Part shown: in pieces, positions 7,602 to 11,019 of the stretch
Layout of the letters: every line of letters begins with the position of its first letter
Numbering within the stretch: position 1 is the first letter of the stretch
Assembly: GCA_021812745.1 (NCBI GenBank)
Contig: JAKAMS010000056.1
Span: forward strand, 1 to 11,019
Length of the DNA: 11,019 nucleotides
Reading direction: 5' to 3'
From: Bacteroidota bacterium
GTDB lineage: Bacteria; Bacteroidota; Ignavibacteria; Ignavibacteriales; Melioribacteraceae
Notes under the pieces: generated by a model
The model's input: only the letters and a program-made list of their open reading frames with translations
What the model was told of the DNA's origin: nothing
Database searches by the model: none
Program-made: the position numbers and the translations under genes

Positions 7602-8675
7602 TCAGATTATTGTTCTATCAAATATTTTTTTAACAACGAACAAATCTAAAAATTTACTCCCGAATGCAAGCGATGGCGTATAAGTCCCCGGCTTAATTTC
7701 ATTTTTTAAAACTCTTATAGCACATTCAGCAGCGCCCTTAGCAGTTAGATTATATCCTTCCATTACTTGATATACTTCTTCAATCATTTCCCCTTTTGCA
7801 TTTTCAACGCGCCCCCAAATGAATGTCTCCGCAGAATCACGTTCGGCTTTAGTTGGTCCGGTTAAATTTTTCTTGACATACTTCGTTACAAGTTTATTTA
7901 CAAGCTGCATTTTCAAAATTTTCAGAAAGGATAAGAATAATTTTCTAAATTTAATAACTACGCCAGGCATTGCCAGATAAACTTCCGCATTGGGAATTCT
8001 TGTCGAATGGAAAGATGAGTAAACATCTCCCCATGGAATTGAGATACCTGTGAAAGAAAAATTTTTCAATTTGATATTTACAACAAACTCGCCGATAGGT
8101 GATTCTATCAATTTGCCACCTCGTCTAATTCTTCCGGCACCTCCAAGAAATCCAAGAGAAGTAAGCAATGTACCCCGGGAAATTTTTCCACGCTTATTCA
8201 AGAAGCCGAGTTTAAGGCTAATTGCATCTGGCATTTTTTCACTTAAACGTTTTGCAAGGCAATCTGTTGGAATAATATCGAAACCGACACTTGGCAAAAC
8301 AACAATTCCGTTCTCTTTAGCTTTGTCATCCAATGAGAACGCGAGATGCATAACCGGCATCTCGCCGGTAATGTCCAAGTAATTTGTATTAGTCCGCAGG
8401 CAAGCATCCATTAGATCTTTGGCAGTTTGAATGAAAGGTCCGGCACAATTTATAACCGTATGAATTTCCATTAACGCGGCATCAATTATTTTTTCATCAA
8501 GAAGATCGAACGCTTTGTATTCGCAATTATATTTTTGCGCAAGATATTTCAAAGCCTCCTTATTTCTTCCGGCAAGAACAGGTTTGATTTTTCGAGAAAG
8601 AAGTTCTTCAATTATAAGCTGTGCGGAATAACCATTTGCGCCATAAATCATTAACTGCTTTTGTGATAATTCCAT
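7602..8675 (-). CDS. Saccharopine dehydrogenase-like NAD(P)-binding oxidoreductase (COG3268 type)
   Basis: This 357-residue protein has an N-terminal Rossmann domain: strand QLMIYGANGYSAQ with G12-x2-G15-x2-A18, then LAGRN (34-38) at the end of strand 2, where Arg37 suggests NADP preference. NCAGPF (76-81), YLDITGE (99-105) and VGFDIIPTD (130-138) are the marks of the saccharopine-dehydrogenase-like / trans-acting enoyl reductase group. True saccharopine dehydrogenase activity is unlikely because neighbours have no link to lysine metabolism. Members of this group reduce unsaturated lipids in some actinobacteria, and most are uncharacterised. A hydrophobic, basic stretch around 235-265 (IKFRKLFLSFLKILKM) could contact membrane or lipid. 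The start ATG is 30 nt downstream of a good promoter, and an AAGAG stretch upstream is a weak ribosome binding site. It is monocistronic in this window, and its 3' end is 1 nt from the convergent repeat-protein gene. Substrate unknown. Confidence 0.82.
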   Translation of the reverse strand: MELSQKQLMIYGANGYSAQLIIEELLSRKIKPVLAGRNKEALKYLAQKYNCEYKAFDLLDEKIIDAALMEIHTVINCAGPFIQTAKDLMDACLRTNTNYLDITGEMPVMHLAFSLDDKAKENGIVVLPSVGFDIIPTDCLAKRLSEKMPDAISLKLGFLNKRGKISRGTLLTSLGFLGGAGRIRRGGKLIESPIGEFVVNIKLKNFSFTGISIPWGDVYSSFHSTRIPNAEVYLAMPGVVIKFRKLFLSFLKILKMQLVNKLVTKYVKKNLTGPTKAERDSAETFIWGRVENAKGEMIEEVYQVMEGYNLTAKGAAECAIRVLKNEIKPGTYTPSLAFGSKFLDLFVVKKIFDRTII

Positions 8676-8704
8676 TTTATCTCTTTTGCTGATTAGCTTT
8701 TGTT

Positions 8705-8733
8705 ATAATAGCTAAAACTGCCTCCCCTTTCAA
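8705..8733 (-). promoter_or_regulatory. Sigma70-like promoter for the saccharopine-dehydrogenase-like gene
   Basis: On the minus strand, TTGAAA (8733-8728) and TATTAT (8710-8705) are separated by exactly 17 nt. Transcription would start near 8698 and give a leader of about 22 nt before the ATG at 8675. An inverted repeat, TTAGCT (8693-8698) and AGCTAA (8710-8715), spans the -10 box and start site and could be an operator. The promoter is predicted by eye from consensus only. Confidence 0.55.
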
Positions 8734-8775
8734 ACTGCTCTTTTGAAGAAAGAAATAATTAAATTTACTCTAACG

Positions 8776-8831
8776 ATATCTCATTGTTCATTTAGATATT
8801 TTTCTTAACAAAAAATTAATATTCGATTAAT
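8776..8831. other. Small symmetrical repeats in the leader region of the sugar operon
   Basis: The 218-nt gap between the divergent genes contains ATATCT (8776-8781) and its inverse AGATAT (8794-8799) around a 12-nt centre, followed by a T-run. It also has two copies of the palindrome ATTAAT (8815-8820 and 8826-8831), spaced 11 nt, about one helix turn. They could be regulator sites or a weak hairpin in the leader of the downstream operon. In such AT-rich DNA they could also be chance. I see no convincing plus-strand promoter hexamer pair. Confidence 0.25.
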
Positions 8832-8893
8832 GCTTTAGTAACATTTTCTGCTGATTTTAATACATCACTTTTTGAAACCATTGACCAAGAGAT

Positions 8894-9901
8894 ATGAGCA
8901 AAAAAATCCTCTTCATTTGCGGTTCACTGAACCAGACTTCTATGATGCATCAGATCTCCCAACATTTAGAGGGTTATGATTGTTTTTTTACGCCGTATTA
9001 CGGTGACGGATATATCAAGTTTCTTGTTGACAAAGGTTATTTAAAATTTTCTATTCTAAATGGTACTTTTAAATGGAACACCGAGAAGTATTTAAACCAA
9101 CATAATCTTAAGATAGATTCCCGCGGTATGAACAACAATTATGATTTAGTATACACATGTGCCGATCTGATAATTCCCAAGAACATCCGCAATAAAAAAG
9201 TGATTCTTGTTCAGGAAGGAATGACCGACCCGGAAAATTTAATGTTCTATTTGGTCAAATATCTTAAGCTCACCCGATGGCTCGCAAGTACTTCAGTAAT
9301 GGGAATATCCAACTTGTATACATTGTTTTGCGTCGCTTCAAACGGTTACAAAGACTTTTTCATTCGCAAAGGCGTTAAAGCAGAAAAAATTATTGTAACA
9401 GGAATTCCGAATTTTGATAACTTACAACAATTTGCCAAAAGCGATTTTCCTCATAAAAATTTTGTTCTTGTGGCAACTTCCGATGCACGCGAAACTTACA
9501 AAATAGAAAACAGAAAAAAATTGATTAAAAATTGCGTTAAGATTGCCAACGGCAGACAACTTATTTTCAAATTACACCCGAATGAAAATATTGAACGCGC
9601 AACAAAAGAAATAAACAGATTCGCGCCTGGTGCGCTGATTTATTCCAGCGGAAATATAAATTATATGATAGCCAACTGTGATGCATTGATAACGCGATTT
9701 TCTTCTACTGTGTATGTGGGAATTTTCTTTGGCAAGGAAGTTTATTCTTATTATGATATCAATGAACTGAAAAAACTTTTACCTATACAAAACAATGGCA
9801 CCTCTGCACAAAATATCGCAAAAGTAGGAAAGCATCTAATTGATTTTCCAAATGCAACATTGGGAGAGATTCATTCTGCATTAGAGATAAAACAGAACTG
9901 A
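8894..9901 (+). CDS. GT-B-like transferase, CDP-glycerol glycerophosphotransferase-like
   Basis: This 335-residue protein has the layout of a two-domain GT-B enzyme: an N-terminal ILFICGSLNQ strand-loop (5-14), a linker VTGIPNFD (168-175), then a C-terminal nucleotide-binding half with KLHPNEN (226-232) and CDALITRFSST (262-272). The HP-x-E and late SS/T motifs recall CDP-glycerol:poly(glycerophosphate) transferases and related capsule transferases. A hydrophobic and basic region at 115-148 may mediate membrane contact at the inner face. The start is well fixed because an in-frame TGA lies 12 nt upstream. It is the first gene of a tight operon, 1 nt before the cytidylyltransferase gene, which fits use of a cytidine-activated donor made by its neighbour. 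Precise donor and acceptor cannot be read from the sequence; a plain sugar transferase is possible. Confidence 0.6.
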   Translation: MSKKILFICGSLNQTSMMHQISQHLEGYDCFFTPYYGDGYIKFLVDKGYLKFSILNGTFKWNTEKYLNQHNLKIDSRGMNNNYDLVYTCADLIIPKNIRNKKVILVQEGMTDPENLMFYLVKYLKLTRWLASTSVMGISNLYTLFCVASNGYKDFFIRKGVKAEKIIVTGIPNFDNLQQFAKSDFPHKNFVLVATSDARETYKIENRKKLIKNCVKIANGRQLIFKLHPNENIERATKEINRFAPGALIYSSGNINYMIANCDALITRFSSTVYVGIFFGKEVYSYYDINELKKLLPIQNNGTSAQNIAKVGKHLIDFPNATLGEIHSALEIKQN

Positions 9902-9902
9902 G

Positions 9903-10706
9903 ATGAAAATCGCAACTGTCATACAAGCTAGAATGTCGTCAACAAGATTGCCCGGCAAAGTCATGTTGCCAATTCTTGGCAAACCGCTTTTAGTTCGGAT
10001 GGTTGAACGTGTCGCCGCTTCCGAACTGGCGGGCCAAATTGTAGTTGCCACATCAACAAATCATGATGATGATGAAATTGAAAAATTATGTATACGAGAA
10101 AAGATAAAATGTTTCCGCGGACATTTAACCGACCTTCTTGACCGGCATTATCAATCCGGCAAAAAATTTGGTGCCGATGCTGTTGTGAAAATTCCCTCCG
10201 ATTGCCCGCTGATTGATCCAAAAGTAATTGATAAAGTTCTGCGGTTTTATCTCAACAACTCAGAGAAATATGATTTCGTCAGCAATCTTCATCCGGCAAC
10301 TTATCCGGATGGAAATGATGTTGAAGTAATTTCATTCGTAGCGCTTGAAAAGACTTGGAAAGAAGCTGATAAAAATTTTGAACGTGAACACACAACACCC
10401 TATATCTGGGAAAATCCGGATAAATTCAATATTGCAAATATTGAGTGGGAAACCGGTTTGGATTATTCCACTTCTCACCGGTGGACAATTGATTTCGAGG
10501 AAGATTACATATTAATTAAAAATATTTATGAAGAACTTTATCCAAACAATCCTACTTTTAGTCTCAACGAAATATTAGATTTGCTTAAGCGAAAACCGGA
10601 AATTGCAAAGATCAACCGTAAATATCTGGGCAGTTACTGGTATGAAAATCATCTGAATGAACTTAAACACATTGACGAATACAAAAACAAAATCTCACAA
10701 AAATGA
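9903..10706 (+). CDS. SpsF-type cytidylyltransferase
   Basis: This 267-residue nucleotidyltransferase of the CMP-sugar/SpsF group is expected to activate an acidic or phosphorylated sugar with CTP. The N-terminal signature IQARMSSTRLPGKV (7-20) supplies the nucleotide-binding loop with Arg10, Arg15 and Lys19. VVATSTNHDDDEI (47-59), FRGHLTDLLDRHY (71-83) and SDCPLIDP (99-106, metal-binding Asp100) follow in family order, then DGNDVEV (136-142) and HRWTIDFEED (192-201). Most relatives read TGDCPLID; here the glycine is Ser99. SpsF-like genes sit in spore-coat and surface-polysaccharide clusters, and their substrates are often unknown. It lies 1 nt after the transferase gene, and its stop overlaps the transketolase start as ATGA, so all three are likely co-translated. 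Confidence 0.88.
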   Translation: MKIATVIQARMSSTRLPGKVMLPILGKPLLVRMVERVAASELAGQIVVATSTNHDDDEIEKLCIREKIKCFRGHLTDLLDRHYQSGKKFGADAVVKIPSDCPLIDPKVIDKVLRFYLNNSEKYDFVSNLHPATYPDGNDVEVISFVALEKTWKEADKNFEREHTTPYIWENPDKFNIANIEWETGLDYSTSHRWTIDFEEDYILIKNIYEELYPNNPTFSLNEILDLLKRKPEIAKINRKYLGSYWYENHLNELKHIDEYKNKISQK

Positions 10707-11019
10707 AAAAACAAAAATTACATGAATTGAAACAGACTTCACTGCGAGTCCGGGAACACATTATTCGTATGAGCGGCAACGGCGGCTGTTTTATAGGCGC
10801 TTCTCTTTCTTGCGCAGATTTAATTGTCTATCTCTACAAAGAGTTTCTTAATGTTTCTAAAGAAAACTTGAAAGATCCTAAACGCGATTATTTTTTCTTA
10901 TCAAAGGGACACGACGTGCCCGCCCTTTATGGAACTTACGTTGAACTTGGCTGGCTTGAAGAAGAACGTTTGAAGAACCATCTAAAGACAAACGATTTTA
11001 TCTACTGGCATCCTAACAG
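10703..11019 (+). CDS. Transketolase N-terminal (ThDP) domain, 3' end outside window
   Basis: The first 105 residues are present; the frame runs off the window. The pattern is that of a transketolase N-terminal half: REHIIRMSGNGGCFIGASLSCADLI with the GCFIGASLS segment (28-36), then FFLSKGHDVPALYGTY (64-79), where His70 of SKGH matches a conserved cofactor-side histidine. The compact start suits the split type, in which N- and C-terminal halves are separate genes, though a full-length gene cannot be excluded. It starts at ATG 10703 overlapping the spsF stop. In a sugar operon, such enzymes may make or modify an unusual sugar by two-carbon transfer rather than serve the pentose phosphate pathway. 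That role is inferred from context alone. Confidence 0.85.
   Translation, partial: MKKQKLHELKQTSLRVREHIIRMSGNGGCFIGASLSCADLIVYLYKEFLNVSKENLKDPKRDYFFLSKGHDVPALYGTYVELGWLEEERLKNHLKTNDFIYWHPN

Noticed and set aside
8050..8382. Plus-strand 110-codon open frame inside the oxidoreductase gene
   Set aside because: The opposite strand encodes a clear Rossmann-family protein here; this frame shows no recognisable pattern.
8704..8709. Perfect TATAAT on the plus strand as promoter for the sugar operon
   Set aside because: It would leave a leader of about 180 nt, no good -35 was seen at the right distance, and the same bases form the -10 of a better promoter on the minus strand.

Overview
This AT-rich window reads as ordinary, densely packed bacterial chromosome. 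It holds most of a menaquinone (vitamin K2) operon, three unrelated single genes, and the start of a surface-sugar operon. Few starts have a good Shine-Dalgarno, coding is A/T-biased, and one intergenic repeat resembles elements I associate with Bacteroidota/Ignavibacteriota-type genomes. I suggest that broad group only as an inference; no rRNA or other phylogenetic marker is present.

Positions 1-5831 (+): menD (3' part only), menH, menB, menA, menC, menE. Every junction overlaps (17 nt for menD/menH, then 4-nt ATGA overlaps) except menB/menA. That junction is split by about 100 nt carrying a degenerate interspersed-repeat-like sequence. The genes cover the classical route from isochorismate and 2-oxoglutarate: SEPHCHC synthase (MenD), SHCHC synthase (MenH), o-succinylbenzoate synthase (MenC), OSB-CoA ligase (MenE), DHNA-CoA synthase (MenB) and DHNA prenyltransferase (MenA). 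A hotdog thioesterase (5818-6219, -) meets menE tail to tail with a 14-nt overlap. It is a good candidate for the missing DHNA-CoA hydrolase step between MenB and MenA. Isochorismate synthase (menF) and the quinone methyltransferase are not in the window.

Positions 6320-8675: a secreted YwqK/MORN-like protein made of sixteen exact 24-residue repeats (+) converges with a saccharopine-dehydrogenase-like Rossmann oxidoreductase (-), leaving 1 nt between their stop codons. The oxidoreductase has a well-formed sigma70-like promoter (TTGAAA-N17-TATTAT).

Positions 8894-11019 (+): a tightly spaced operon with a GT-B-like transferase resembling CDP-glycerol glycerophosphotransferases, a SpsF-type cytidylyltransferase, and the N-terminal part of a transketolase-type ThDP enzyme cut by the window end. 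Together they suggest synthesis and transfer of a cytidine-activated, possibly two-carbon-modified sugar for a surface glycan.

No gene-free stretch exceeds 300 nt; the largest is 8676-8893. I saw no tRNA, rRNA, CRISPR array, insertion sequence or convincing intrinsic terminator. I do not see a clearly novel multi-gene system. The least-explained items are the sugar operon at the right edge, the 8+8 repeat protein with its odd start, and the two small repeats inside the men operon.
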